Positions 33,913 to 42,962 of a stretch of 64,000 nt of DNA are shown here, piece after piece. Position 1 is the stretch's first letter, and every line of letters starts with the position of its first letter. A program made the position numbers and the translations under genes. The stretch is from positions 62,001-126,000 of the forward strand of contig ARWO01000032.1 of NCBI GenBank assembly GCA_000402075.1. Direction: 5' to 3'. The notes under the pieces were generated by a model. The model did not search any database, was not told where the DNA came from, and saw only the letters and a list, made by a program, of their open reading frames with translations. The DNA is from Thaumarchaeota archaeon SCGC AAA007-O23 (lineage in GTDB: Archaea > Thermoproteota > Nitrososphaeria > Nitrososphaerales > Nitrosopumilaceae).

Positions 33913-34919
33913 GTTTTTGTACTCTCATTTCTTATGTCTATTAGATCACGTAAAATAGAACTTGCTGTTTCGATACCTCCAGCACCACGACCAATAATGG
34001 TTTGTGTTCCTGAGTGTTCCGATGTAAATGAAATTGCATTTAATGTTCCACTGACACATAAAGGATCAACAGTGGAAATTTCTTTTGGGGCGACAGTCAA
34101 TTCTTTGTTGCATGATGCAATCAATTTAATCGCAGAATTTTTTTCTGCAGCACGTTTTATATCTACACTATCTATTTTTCTAATACCAGTTATTTTAATG
34201 TCAGACATTACAACTTTCATTCCCATTATCCAGTTTGCCAAAATTACAAGCTTAGCAGCAGCGTCAAGACCATCTAAGTCAAGCGATTCATCTGCTTCAA
34301 CATAACCTTTCTGTTTAGCATCATCTAGAGCATCATTGAATGACATACCATTTGCCATGTTGGTTAGGATATAGTTTGTAGTGCCATTCAATATACCAGA
34401 AAATGAAATTATCCGTTCACCCCTTAAACTATTTTTTGCAAAATCTAAAATTGGTGTACCACCACCAACTGTTCCACTAAACCGAAAAAGAACTTGATTA
34501 TATGCCGCAATCTCCATCAGTGAGGGAAATGCAAGTGCCAATGGACCTTTGTTTACTGAAATAACATGCATGCCTCGTTTCATCGCACTAATAATATGCG
34601 TCATTCCAGGTTCCGCATCTTTGTAGTTACTCTCAGTAGTCTCAATGAGAACTTCTGCCTCTAAATCGTTAATTATTTCAATTCCTGAAATACTATTTTT
34701 TGTATCAGCATACTTTTTTACAGAATTGTGTTTTTTTTTAACATCAATTAATCTATTAATATCTAAACCTGAAGGATCTATCGCGCTACCATTTCTATCG
34801 AATACACCTACGATTCTTGGTTTAAGTCCATATCTTGCATACAAATCTTCAGATCTTGATTCCAGTAGTTTTGCAAAACTTTGACCAACAACACCAAAGC
34901 CACAAAGTATTATTCGCAT
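33909..34919 (-). CDS. hom: Homoserine dehydrogenase
   Basis: 336 residues. Reduces aspartate semialdehyde to homoserine for threonine and methionine. NAD(P)-binding CGFGVVGQSFAKLL, SVNKGPLA, SGTVGGGTPILDFAK, GILNGTTNYILTNM and the active-site AKQKGYVEADESLDLDGLDA all present. No C-terminal ACT domain, so it is probably not directly inhibited by threonine in the way of ACT-bearing forms. Translationally coupled to the downstream PUA gene. Confidence 0.95.
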   Translation of the reverse strand: MRIILCGFGVVGQSFAKLLESRSEDLYARYGLKPRIVGVFDRNGSAIDPSGLDINRLIDVKKKHNSVKKYADTKNSISGIEIINDLEAEVLIETTESNYKDAEPGMTHIISAMKRGMHVISVNKGPLALAFPSLMEIAAYNQVLFRFSGTVGGGTPILDFAKNSLRGERIISFSGILNGTTNYILTNMANGMSFNDALDDAKQKGYVEADESLDLDGLDAAAKLVILANWIMGMKVVMSDIKITGIRKIDSVDIKRAAEKNSAIKLIASCNKELTVAPKEISTVDPLCVSGTLNAISFTSEHSGTQTIIGRGAGGIETASSILRDLIDIRNESTKT

Positions 34920-34944
34920 GGTATAGTAATTCTCAATGGATTAT

Positions 34945-35343
34945 TTAGTCTAACTTGTCTAAACGCAGAGAAACAGAGTTAATACAATATCTTTGTTTAG
35001 TTGGTTGCGGTCCATCATCAAAAACATGCCCTAAATGCGCACCACATTTTTTACAATTTACTTCAGTCCTTAACATACCGTAACTAGTATCCTTCACAAA
35101 CTCAATGTTATCATTATTTAATGCCTGAGAAAAGCTAGGCCAACCAGTTCCAGAATCAAATTTTGTTTCCGATGAAAAAAGTTCTAGACCACAACATGTA
35201 CATTTGTAAGTCCCTTTATCTTTACAGTCACAATAAATTCCCGTGAATGGGGCTTCGGTATTTTTCCCCCTACATACACTATATTCCTCTGATGATAGTT
35301 GGCTTTTCCACTCATTATCTGTTTTAGAAACTTTATCATTCAA
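34945..35343 (-). CDS. msrB: Peptide-methionine (R)-S-oxide reductase
   Basis: About 132 residues. Repairs Met-R-sulfoxide. Two zinc CxxC pairs (YKCTCCGLEL and NCKKCGAHLGH), GTGWPSF, and the catalytic Cys in RYCINSVSLRL. The frame extends 13 residues further upstream inside the ThyX-like gene; TTG at 35343 gives the normal start (MNDKVSKTDNEWK) and overlaps the upstream stop by 8 nt, consistent with one transcript. Confidence 0.93.
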   Translation of the reverse strand: MNDKVSKTDNEWKSQLSSEEYSVCRGKNTEAPFTGIYCDCKDKGTYKCTCCGLELFSSETKFDSGTGWPSFSQALNNDNIEFVKDTSYGMLRTEVNCKKCGAHLGHVFDDGPQPTKQRYCINSVSLRLDKLD

Positions 35344-36952
35344 TTTTTTTTCTTTTTTCTTCTGTACGTTTCTCAGATTCAAATCTTTCTAAATCATATT
35401 GATTCAAATCAACATATTTCATGATTTTTGATAATGTTGGATGTTTTTTGTCAATCAAGCGATACATTTCTTGTACAATCTTTCTGTAGTCTGCATGACC
35501 CTGTGGTACTGTTCTTAGTTCAATTAGGTGCGTTGCCTCTCGTAGGTTAAAGCGCATGTAATATGGATAATTGTAGGCAAAATTTACAATGTATTGGGAT
35601 TGTTCTGGAAATTTATGTCTCATTTTTTGAAAAACAGATTTGGTTAGATACATACAATCATCAAAGTCTTTTTCGATTCCAAGTTCTATAATTTCATTAG
35701 GTGTATCAAAACCATGATCTGTTGTAAGTAATTGTCTTTCAAGTGTAAGTGCTCTATGTCTATGAAGGTCCCTAAACATTCCAAAGTTTGTTAGCAGATC
35801 AAATGTGTAACCAGTCATTTCAAAGGCTCTTGGGGGTCTATGTCTTCTATTTTGTCTTGCATTGATTAGCTGCCCAATAATCTTAATTTTTGATTTTTTA
35901 CTCATTTTTTTCACATTTTTAAAAATTTGATCAAATGAAAGGCTAGGAGATTGTTCAAAAATTAATGCGGTGATAATACTGTTTATTGATCTTAATTCAG
36001 GCTCAAATTCTACTAATCTTACACTATTTCCAAGAATTGGCTTACCCCGAATATTATTTCTAGCCGCCTTGTATGAAATTTTTTTAATGTCATTGAAATA
36101 TTTTTGTAATGCCTTTCCATATTTGTCATTTGAACGACTGACAAACGATTTGATCATTTTATCAAGTTCATTTTTAATTTTAGTTCCAAGTTGTTTTTCT
36201 TCAGTCAATTTAGAGCTAAAAAGAATTGTTATAAGATATTCAAACGCGCGTCCATTTCCGGTTATACCAACATTAGTTAGTGTTGATGCAGGTAATAGTC
36301 CACGTAAAACATCTAATGCCTTTGCTTTCGTTGCAGCACGATAAATCATATTAGCAGATTTTATATCATTTTCATTCTTTAATTTAGAAATTTTCTTTTC
36401 AGTGCCATCTTGTGATTTAAATTTGTAATTTTCAATAGGATCATTTTCTCGTATGAATTTTAACATCGGCTGTACATTCTTTGCATATGTGCTGAAACCC
36501 AAATTACATGATTCCAAATAGTCATCAGCAAAGCGTGATTTCATTAAAGTTGGCTCACGCAAAAATTTGTATTTACCATTTAATTTTTTGTCCCAAGCTA
36601 CATACCTTGAGGATTTTTCTAAATAAGATAGCCCAATTCTTCTATCCTCAATTTTCTTCACAGCGATGTTTGATAATCCTTCGATTGCAATTTGTGCACT
36701 ACCTAATTCAGCAACTGAATCGTCACCATACTCAAGCAGAACACGTTTGTAAAATTCCTCTCCACGATTTTGATTTTTTAAAAACTCATCAAGAAATACC
36801 CTACGCATAGTTTTATCCGTTCTACTATATCTAGACATGAGTGCACCTCGATCAACTTGTTTAGGTGTTGTGATGACAAAAACAGAATTATCAACATTCG
36901 AGAAATGTTTTAAAAGTTTTTTTCTTTCAGAAGCTGAAAATTTTTCCTGCAT
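35336..36952 (-). CDS. Double-domain ThyX-like protein
   Basis: 538 residues, about twice the length of the flavin-dependent thymidylate synthase ThyX. Domain 1 (about 50-260) has YGDDSVAELGSAQIAIEGLS and RRIGLSYLEKSSRYV; domain 2 (about 290-520) has FRDLHRHRALTLERQL, a variant of the ThyX RHRxxSxxxxSxR motif in which the serine nucleophile region is changed. Both halves keep the helical ThyX fold but neither has a full canonical motif. Tandem ThyX-like proteins of this length occur in several prokaryotes and I know of no assigned function. Followed by msrB in the same transcript. Confidence 0.75.
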   Translation of the reverse strand: MQEKFSASERKKLLKHFSNVDNSVFVITTPKQVDRGALMSRYSRTDKTMRRVFLDEFLKNQNRGEEFYKRVLLEYGDDSVAELGSAQIAIEGLSNIAVKKIEDRRIGLSYLEKSSRYVAWDKKLNGKYKFLREPTLMKSRFADDYLESCNLGFSTYAKNVQPMLKFIRENDPIENYKFKSQDGTEKKISKLKNENDIKSANMIYRAATKAKALDVLRGLLPASTLTNVGITGNGRAFEYLITILFSSKLTEEKQLGTKIKNELDKMIKSFVSRSNDKYGKALQKYFNDIKKISYKAARNNIRGKPILGNSVRLVEFEPELRSINSIITALIFEQSPSLSFDQIFKNVKKMSKKSKIKIIGQLINARQNRRHRPPRAFEMTGYTFDLLTNFGMFRDLHRHRALTLERQLLTTDHGFDTPNEIIELGIEKDFDDCMYLTKSVFQKMRHKFPEQSQYIVNFAYNYPYYMRFNLREATHLIELRTVPQGHADYRKIVQEMYRLIDKKHPTLSKIMKYVDLNQYDLERFESEKRTEEKRKKIE

Positions 36953-37040
36953 TGTTTAATCATCATTTGTGGTGTAATAAATTATAGCGTAACAAAAAAC
37001 ACGATCAGTTTCGAGCCAAAAAATCCTGTGTCTGTCTAAA

Positions 37041-37346
37041 CTAATTTTTATTTTCAGAGTTTTCTTTTGTTCCTTTTATTTGAACCAAATCAGGTGATTT
37101 TGGCTGTTGTGGTTTGGATTGCCATCTTATCAACACATCTTTGAATCTGTTTGCTTCATCCTCGTTTTCAGTGTACATTATCGTTGTAACCCATCTGCCC
37201 TTGTTGTTAGTTGGGCCACCAAGAGAGTTCATCCAGAAAGCACTGGGCAATGATTTTAGCGCCTTATTATCAGGGTCACGACTTAGATCAGTCCATTTTT
37301 TTGAAACAAATGCTAGAATTTGGTTTAACTCGTTTTTGTCAATCAT
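37041..37346 (-). CDS. Conserved small protein, unknown function
   Basis: 101 residues from ATG 37346 (MIDKNELNQIL). The frame is open 17 codons further, but a TATA-like AATTTTAAAAT is centred 27 nt before 37346, so this start is preferred. Contains GRWVTTIMYTENEDEANRF and LIRWQ, a small alpha/beta domain; no cysteines and no membrane segment. Divergent from cdvA. I do not recognise a family; likely lineage-specific. Confidence 0.6.
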   Translation of the reverse strand: MIDKNELNQILAFVSKKWTDLSRDPDNKALKSLPSAFWMNSLGGPTNNKGRWVTTIMYTENEDEANRFKDVLIRWQSKPQQPKSPDLVQIKGTKENSENKN

Positions 37347-37455
37347 ATGGCTTGTTGGAGGTATCATAATTTTAAAATTGTGAATTATTACGCACAATTC
37401 TATTATTGGTTAATTTCTTCTTACAAAATCAGGAAACGATTTTTACACCTCGTAG

Positions 37456-37464
37456 GTTATATGG
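37456..37464 (+). promoter_or_regulatory. TATA-like promoter of cdvA
   Basis: GTTATATGG about 24 nt before ATG 37483; the TTG at 37474 would be too close. Confidence 0.35.
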
Positions 37465-37482
37465 CTAATTACATTGTCACGT

Positions 37483-38256
37483 ATGACCAAGGAAGAAGTC
37501 TCAATCATTGGCAGACCTGTGAAGGATATGTATGGCACTATTATTGGAAATGTACTGGGTACACTTACTCATATCGATGGTCAAATTCAGACAGTTGGTA
37601 TCGATTGTGGATCAGAGGGACTTAAACAAATTCCATACGAACAGCTTGTGTTACAAGGTGATGTTGTGATCTATATTCCAGGATGGAGGATAGACGCACA
37701 AAAGATTTTGAAAGAAAAGAGGCTTACACTTTCACGTCTTAAGGCATTGATGGATATCATGTCAGAAAATGATGCAACACAATCTGATGCAGACGTAATT
37801 CATGATACATACAAAACAAAATTGATGGAATTAGATGAAGCAGAATCAAAAGTAAGAGATGAATTATCAGTACGTTTGGAAGAATTAGATAGCCAAGAAA
37901 GAATAATTAAAGTAATGATGTTTGATGCGAAAGTACAATTCAAAAGTGAAGAAATATCTGATTCTACATTTGAAACTATACAGAAACATTGCAACAACCT
38001 TCTTGAACGATTATCACACGAAAGAGTTGAAGTTGGTAATGTACAAAGGCGTATTGAGGAACTGTCGTTGGAAAGTATAGAATTAACTCAACCTAAAAAA
38101 GAAATGGTACAAGAATCTGCTGTTTCCTATCTTGATTCATCAGGCGATACTTTAACAGGACAACAATATGTTTTACCAAAACCACCAGCAGAAAACTCAG
38201 AATCAGCTCCACAAACCTATGCTGACCAGCAAGACAATCAAGAAGAATCATCATAA
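37483..38256 (+). CDS. cdvA: Cell division protein CdvA-like
   Basis: About 257 residues. N-terminal PRC-barrel-like beta domain (EVSIIGRPVKDMYGTIIG, residues 4-70), a long coiled coil (about 85-205, LMELDEAESKVRDELSVRLE onward), and an acidic, Pro-containing tail with QQYVLPKPP that could be the ESCRT-III (CdvB) binding element. This is the domain order of thaumarchaeal and crenarchaeal CdvA, which recruits the Cdv division machinery to the membrane. No cdvB or cdvC lies in this window, as is usual for scattered thaumarchaeal cdv genes. The call rests on domain layout. Confidence 0.82.
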   Translation: MTKEEVSIIGRPVKDMYGTIIGNVLGTLTHIDGQIQTVGIDCGSEGLKQIPYEQLVLQGDVVIYIPGWRIDAQKILKEKRLTLSRLKALMDIMSENDATQSDADVIHDTYKTKLMELDEAESKVRDELSVRLEELDSQERIIKVMMFDAKVQFKSEEISDSTFETIQKHCNNLLERLSHERVEVGNVQRRIEELSLESIELTQPKKEMVQESAVSYLDSSGDTLTGQQYVLPKPPAENSESAPQTYADQQDNQEESS

Positions 38257-38380
38257 TCTAATGAATCTGATTTGATGTCCAGAATGGAACAAAACAACTA
38301 ATTTAGTTTTTTAATAGCCATAAACATCTGAACATCCATTAACATTTAGAAATAACCTACTTGTTTTATAATTGAAAACA

Positions 38381-40303
38381 ATGGGTATGGATTCTTATAA
38401 AATCGGTTTAGGAAATTTAGATACAAAGACAAGAAAAAATGCTGAATCGGATAATGTTTCATTTTGGAATGAAGAGGCAAAAAAACTTTCATGGTTCAAA
38501 CCGTGGACAGAAACTCTTGTATGGAACTCACCATTTGCTAAATGGTTTATCGGCGGTGAGATCAATGCATCCTACAACACACTTGATGTGCATCAAGCTA
38601 ACATAGCAAAAAAACCCGCAATACTCTGGGAAGGAGAGGATGGTACTAGTAGAACAATAACTTATGCAGATCTTTACACTGATGTTTGTAAATTTGCAAA
38701 TGTCCTAAAATCACTTGGAATCAAAAAAGGTGATCGTGTTACAATTTATCTTCCTATGGTGCCTGAACTCCCAATTACCATGCTTGCCTGTGCCAGAATA
38801 GGGGCTATCCATACAGTTGTGTTTTCTGGCTTCAGTGCAGCCTCACTAAGAGACAGAATTGATGATTCAAAATCTAAAGTGATAGTTACTGCTGATGTGG
38901 GGTACAGAAGAGGCAGTTCGATTGATCTAAAAGGGATCATTGACGAATCGATAAGTGGACTTAATTTTGTAGAACATGTTGTAGTTTTAAAAAGAGCTGA
39001 TGGAAATTTACAACTTGGTCCAAAAGATAGTCTTTGGCATGAATTAATGAATGGGTCATCTGATAAATGTGAACCAGAGCATCTTGAGAGCACTCACCCA
39101 CTTTTCATTTTGTATACATCAGGAACAACTGGGAAGCCAAAGGGAGTACTTCATGGGACGGGTGGGTATCTCACTCATTTGAATTCAACATTCCAATGGG
39201 CATTTGATATCAAAGATTCTGACATCTTTTTTTGTACCGCAGATATTGGGTGGGTTACAGGCCATAGTTATGTGGTATATGGACCACTTCTCCATGGAGC
39301 AACTGAAATAATGTATGAGGGAGTACCTGATTATCCTGACACATCAAGAATATGGGATATCATTGATAGATATGGTGTAACAATTTTTTATACCACACCA
39401 ACGGCGCTCAGAATGTTCATGAAGTTTGGTAATGCTATCCCAAACTCGTTTAGACTTTCATCACTTAGACTTCTGGGAACAGTTGGTGAGCCAATAAATC
39501 CTGATGTCTGGATTTGGTACTTTAAGACAATTGGAAAATCAAAATGCCCAATAATTGATACATGGTGGCAAACAGAAACAGGTGGTATGATACTTTCACC
39601 ACTTCCAGGTCTTGAAACAATTTCACTCAAGCCAGGTTCTGCTACAAGACCAATACCAGGAATTGACATTACTGTAGTTGATGAGTGTGGTAATGAACTA
39701 CCTCCAGATACAAAGGGATATCTGGTAATAAGAAAACCATGGCCTGGAATGCTCCTCACGTTATGGGGGGATGATGAAAAATACAAAAATGTTTACTGGT
39801 CAAAATTTGAAAATTGTTACTATCCTGGAGACTATGCAACCAAAGACCCTGATGGCTATTTTTGGCTTCTTGGTCGTGCTGACGACATTCTAAAAGTTGC
39901 AGGACATCGTATTGGAACTGCAGAGCTAGAAAGTAGTCTAGTTTCACATAGAGATATTGCAGAAGCTGCAGTATGTGGAATTCCTGATGAGATAAAGGGT
40001 GAGGTGATAGTAGCGTTTACAGTTTTAAAAGACAATGCAAAAAATGATCCAAGTTTACTAAGAAAGGAACTTATGGAAATAGTTAGGAATGGGATTGGAC
40101 CAATTGCCACACCACAACAAATCTATTTTGTAACAAAACTACCAAAAACTCGTAGTGGTAAAATAATGAGACGTGTATTAAAGGCAATTGCAAGTAATGA
40201 AAAAATTGGAGATGTTAGTACATTAGAGGATGGTGCTGCCGTTAAAGATGTACAAGATGCATTTACTGAACTTGAAAGAACAGTTAGAGAAAATAAAGGT
40301 TAG
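38381..40303 (+). CDS. acs: Acetyl-CoA synthetase (AMP-forming)
   Basis: About 640 residues. Activates acetate or a short acyl acid with ATP and CoA. Motifs: P-loop-like YTSGTTGKPKG, DTWWQTETGG (the Trp of this segment restricts the pocket to acetate in known enzymes), GDYATKDPDGYFWLLGRADD, and PKTRSGKIMRR whose Lys is the regulated acetylation site. ATG 38381 gives MGMDSYKIG; a TTG at 38372 is in frame. In HP/HB-cycle archaea related enzymes also activate propionate or 3-hydroxypropionate, so substrate is inferred. Confidence 0.93.
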   Translation: MGMDSYKIGLGNLDTKTRKNAESDNVSFWNEEAKKLSWFKPWTETLVWNSPFAKWFIGGEINASYNTLDVHQANIAKKPAILWEGEDGTSRTITYADLYTDVCKFANVLKSLGIKKGDRVTIYLPMVPELPITMLACARIGAIHTVVFSGFSAASLRDRIDDSKSKVIVTADVGYRRGSSIDLKGIIDESISGLNFVEHVVVLKRADGNLQLGPKDSLWHELMNGSSDKCEPEHLESTHPLFILYTSGTTGKPKGVLHGTGGYLTHLNSTFQWAFDIKDSDIFFCTADIGWVTGHSYVVYGPLLHGATEIMYEGVPDYPDTSRIWDIIDRYGVTIFYTTPTALRMFMKFGNAIPNSFRLSSLRLLGTVGEPINPDVWIWYFKTIGKSKCPIIDTWWQTETGGMILSPLPGLETISLKPGSATRPIPGIDITVVDECGNELPPDTKGYLVIRKPWPGMLLTLWGDDEKYKNVYWSKFENCYYPGDYATKDPDGYFWLLGRADDILKVAGHRIGTAELESSLVSHRDIAEAAVCGIPDEIKGEVIVAFTVLKDNAKNDPSLLRKELMEIVRNGIGPIATPQQIYFVTKLPKTRSGKIMRRVLKAIASNEKIGDVSTLEDGAAVKDVQDAFTELERTVRENKG

Positions 40304-40312
40304 AAAAATAGT

Positions 40313-40675
40313 TTAAACATTGTTTTTTGTTATCTCACAATATTTGTTGCTACCCTCGAAGAATTTTACACCATAGATAGGAATCTTGTCCTTCAAGTTC
40401 TCAAAAATCCACATTGCTATATTTTCCGATGTAGGAAAATCAAACATGTCGTCAAGGTTTGTATGATCTAGCTGTTGGATAGTTTGCCAGCATATTTTTT
40501 TCATCTCATCAAACTCTATTACCATGTTATCTTCATATGTTGATCCAGTTTTTAATTCGCCAGATGCCTCCACAATTATTCTAGCTGTGTGTCCATGTGG
40601 TTTTCCACATTTTGGATGACCTTTTAAGGTATGAGCAAAATCGATCTCAAATTCTACTCCGATTTTTGTTTGCAT
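40313..40675 (-). CDS. 6-pyruvoyl-tetrahydropterin synthase / QueD family protein
   Basis: 120 residues. Zinc ligands His in EIDFAHTL and HGH of CGKPHGHTARI, with the catalytic Cys five residues before the HGH, plus QQLDHTNLDD and the pterin-anchoring Glu in KFFEGSNKY. The family makes 6-pyruvoyl-tetrahydropterin or 6-carboxy-tetrahydropterin, the latter leading to archaeosine. The Cys pattern fits either. Stands alone between acs (convergent, 10 nt) and a small coiled-coil gene. Confidence 0.87.
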   Translation of the reverse strand: MQTKIGVEFEIDFAHTLKGHPKCGKPHGHTARIIVEASGELKTGSTYEDNMVIEFDEMKKICWQTIQQLDHTNLDDMFDFPTSENIAMWIFENLKDKIPIYGVKFFEGSNKYCEITKNNV

Positions 40676-40729
40676 ATTTTATGAATATTTTTGGGGTTTG
40701 AAATACCTAGCGAATTAAAGATATGTTTA

Positions 40730-40951
40730 TCATGCGTTGTTTTTTAGATTTTTAGTATATTCTCTATAAGTTTGGAGTAGATTTAAACAACAAACATTCA
40801 TCTTCTGCAGTTTTTGATATGCAGAATTTTCCATTGCCGCATCTTTTTTTGTTTCATGTTTTTTAAAATCTTCAAAAAGTGCAGAAAGTTCTTTTTCAAG
40901 AGCAGTAATTTTTGTCTCAATTTTTAATAATTCGTAACCTTTTGGTTCCAT
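40730..40951 (-). CDS. Small coiled-coil protein, unknown function
   Basis: 73 residues, almost entirely helical with heptad-like spacing (KIETKITALEKELSALFEDF) and a Cys-Cys pair near the end. A TATA-like box TTTTTATAATG (40973-40983 region) is centred 27 nt upstream of its ATG, supporting expression. No recognised domain. Divergent to the Lrp-type sensor gene. Likely real because of the promoter; function unknown. Confidence 0.55.
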   Translation of the reverse strand: MEPKGYELLKIETKITALEKELSALFEDFKKHETKKDAAMENSAYQKLQKMNVCCLNLLQTYREYTKNLKNNA

Positions 40952-41032
40952 TTGAATTAATACACGTATAACATTATAAAAAATCTTGCAGAATACATCT
41001 CAGGTTAAATATTCGTATGATATAATACATCT

Positions 41033-41272
41033 ATGGCTGAGGCATACATTTTGATCAATTGTGAGATTGGTTCGGAGGAGCAAGTCATAACTGCACTAAA
41101 AACTATTGATGGCATAAAAGAAGTACATGGTACATTTGGTGCTTATGATATATTGGCTAAAATTGAATCTGCTCAAGTAGAAGATCTGCGTGAAACAATA
41201 ACTTGGAAAATACGTAAAATAGACAAAATTCGTTCAACGTTAACCCTGATGGGTATTGAAGGACAAAGTTAA
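41033..41272 (+). CDS. Lrp/AsnC-type ligand-binding domain protein (no HTH)
   Basis: 79 residues equal to the RAM/SAM effector domain of Lrp regulators, with the GSEEQVITALKTIDGIKEVH and GAYDILAKIES segments, but without a DNA-binding helix-turn-helix. Such stand-alone domains form octameric rings and bind amino acids; they may modulate full-length Lrp proteins. TATA-like TTAAATA about 25 nt upstream of the ATG. Good family fit; ligand unknown. Confidence 0.88.
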   Translation: MAEAYILINCEIGSEEQVITALKTIDGIKEVHGTFGAYDILAKIESAQVEDLRETITWKIRKIDKIRSTLTLMGIEGQS

Positions 41273-41326
41273 TCAGCAATCACTAATATTAATTGCATTT
41301 TAATTTTATACTGAAGTGGATAAGAT

Positions 41327-41884
41327 TTGAATATATTTGATTTAGCAGAACAGAATTTTTTAATTACATTTGCTGCAGTTTTGGGAGTTGGCTTACTGCA
41401 AGGCGCAATAATGGGTAGAGGTGTTCGTAATCGCTTTCCAAGCCTAAAAAGGCACGCACAAATTGTTTCGTCATCATTACTAGTACTTTTTTCCATTAAT
41501 GCAGTACTTGGCGTACTAAAATTTGCCGATCCGATTAAATTTTCTGTATCTGAATTCTCGATTCCATCTACAACTGATGAAGTATTTTTATTAGTTCTTA
41601 ATCTTATAGGCATTAATACAGGTGTAGGAACTGTTATTGCAACCTTTATTTCCGTTACATTAATCATATTTTTGAGATTTGCTGATATACATAACATTGC
41701 AAGATATTTTATTTTTATTCTTAGTTCTATAGTTTTAATTGCATCATTACTTGGAAAATTTACAGATTTTGTTCCGACTACATTTCAAATAATGCTTTAT
41801 TTCTTTTATCAAATAGGAATTACGTTAGGAATATTTTTTATAACTCGCCGTAAGGAATCTGATGTGTTATCAGAAATTAAATAA
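41327..41884 (+). CDS. Multi-pass membrane protein, unknown function
   Basis: 185 residues, TTG start. Four or five hydrophobic helices (about 10-28, 46-66, 86-115, 125-143, 150-172). A short basic loop follows helix one (GRGVRNRFPSLKRH), and the C-terminus is charged (RRKESDVLSEIK), so N-out/C-in is likely by the positive-inside rule. No recognised transporter signature. Sits between the Lrp-type gene and the convergent TFB gene. Confidence 0.7.
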   Translation: MNIFDLAEQNFLITFAAVLGVGLLQGAIMGRGVRNRFPSLKRHAQIVSSSLLVLFSINAVLGVLKFADPIKFSVSEFSIPSTTDEVFLLVLNLIGINTGVGTVIATFISVTLIIFLRFADIHNIARYFIFILSSIVLIASLLGKFTDFVPTTFQIMLYFFYQIGITLGIFFITRRKESDVLSEIK

Positions 41885-41934
41885 TTTATTCCATATTTTT
41901 TAAATGAATGATTAGAAAATAAAATATTATTATA

Positions 41935-42837
41935 TTATAAGAGATTTCTTAGCCCTGCACATCTATTTCTAATCGTAACTTCAGTAACGCCAGAGGCAAT
42001 TGATATCTCTTTTTGTGTTTTACTTCCACCTGCTGAAATACAAGCAAGATATAATGCAGCGGCAGCTATTCCCATAGGATCTTTTCCCGCCACTATGCCT
42101 AGCTTTTTTGCTTTGTTTAGCATTTTGATTGCTTTTCGTTTGGTCTTCTCACCAAGTCCTGCAATACTTGCAATTCTAGATACGCCTTTAACAGGATCAG
42201 CTACAGGTATTTTAAGATCAAGTTCTCTGAAAACTAGCCTATAGCATCTGGCAACATCTTTTCTTCTGATATTTATTCCGTTTGCAATGTCATCTAATGT
42301 TCTTGGCGTCTCTGTATTTCTACATGCAGCATAAATGCAGGCAGCTACCAGACCATGAATAGATCTACCTTTGACAAGTTTTCTTTCAATTGCTTTTCTA
42401 TAGATATATGCTGCCTTTTCAATAACTGAATCTGAAAGAGAAAGTTTGGCTTTCATTTTATCCATTTCGCTTAGTGCTTGGCGAAGGTTTCTTTCTGCTG
42501 AAGAGTGAGCCTGAGAACGACTGTCCCATGTTCTAAGTCGCTCCATAGATTTTTTCATAGATGAATCTAATGGTTTACCGGTTGCATCCTTATTTTGCTG
42601 TCCAATAATAGTTGAAAGACCCATATCGTGCATTGTAATTGATGTACCAGCACCAACGCGGCTTCTATCTACACCGTTATCTGAAAATGAACGCCATTCA
42701 GGTCCACCTTCGATGATCTTTTCTGGTATGACAAATCCACAGAAACTGCAGAATAATTCTCCAGTAGTATTATCTAACACTATTTTCGTTTTAGTACATG
42801 ATGGACAACGTTGTTTTGTAGGTGGTATGTCTTCCAT
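41935..42837 (-). CDS. tfb: Transcription initiation factor TFB (TFIIB)
   Basis: About 300 residues from ATG 42837. Zinc ribbon RCPSCTKTKIVL with CSFCGFVI, B-reader region GPEWRSFSD, then two cyclin-like repeats (about 105-200 and 205-300) and the C-terminal HTH with VTEVTIRNRCAGL. Bridges TBP-DNA and RNA polymerase. The frame extends 16 codons upstream, but a TATA-like box (42861-42870) lies 29 nt before 42837 and the extension is hydrophobic non-homologous sequence. Archaea often have several TFBs; which paralogue this is cannot be told here. Confidence 0.95.
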   Translation of the reverse strand: MEDIPPTKQRCPSCTKTKIVLDNTTGELFCSFCGFVIPEKIIEGGPEWRSFSDNGVDRSRVGAGTSITMHDMGLSTIIGQQNKDATGKPLDSSMKKSMERLRTWDSRSQAHSSAERNLRQALSEMDKMKAKLSLSDSVIEKAAYIYRKAIERKLVKGRSIHGLVAACIYAACRNTETPRTLDDIANGINIRRKDVARCYRLVFRELDLKIPVADPVKGVSRIASIAGLGEKTKRKAIKMLNKAKKLGIVAGKDPMGIAAAALYLACISAGGSKTQKEISIASGVTEVTIRNRCAGLRNLL

Positions 42838-42860
42838 GTCTACATATAATAACAAAATTA

Positions 42861-42870
42861 CAATATAAAT
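42861..42870 (-). promoter_or_regulatory. TATA-like promoter of tfb
   Basis: Minus-strand ATTTATATTG about 29 nt before the ATG at 42837. Confidence 0.35.
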
Positions 42871-42962
42871 GGTGATTGCAACCAATTTGTGTTTATTTGT
42901 ATGTAGCTAAAGCTAATTCACTCTCATTTTGTGGAATGTAATTTTACATTATGTTTTTGTTA

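Noticed and set aside
42838..42885. N-terminal extension of TFB
   Set aside because: Hydrophobic and unlike TFB; the promoter lies within it, so the start at 42837 is used.
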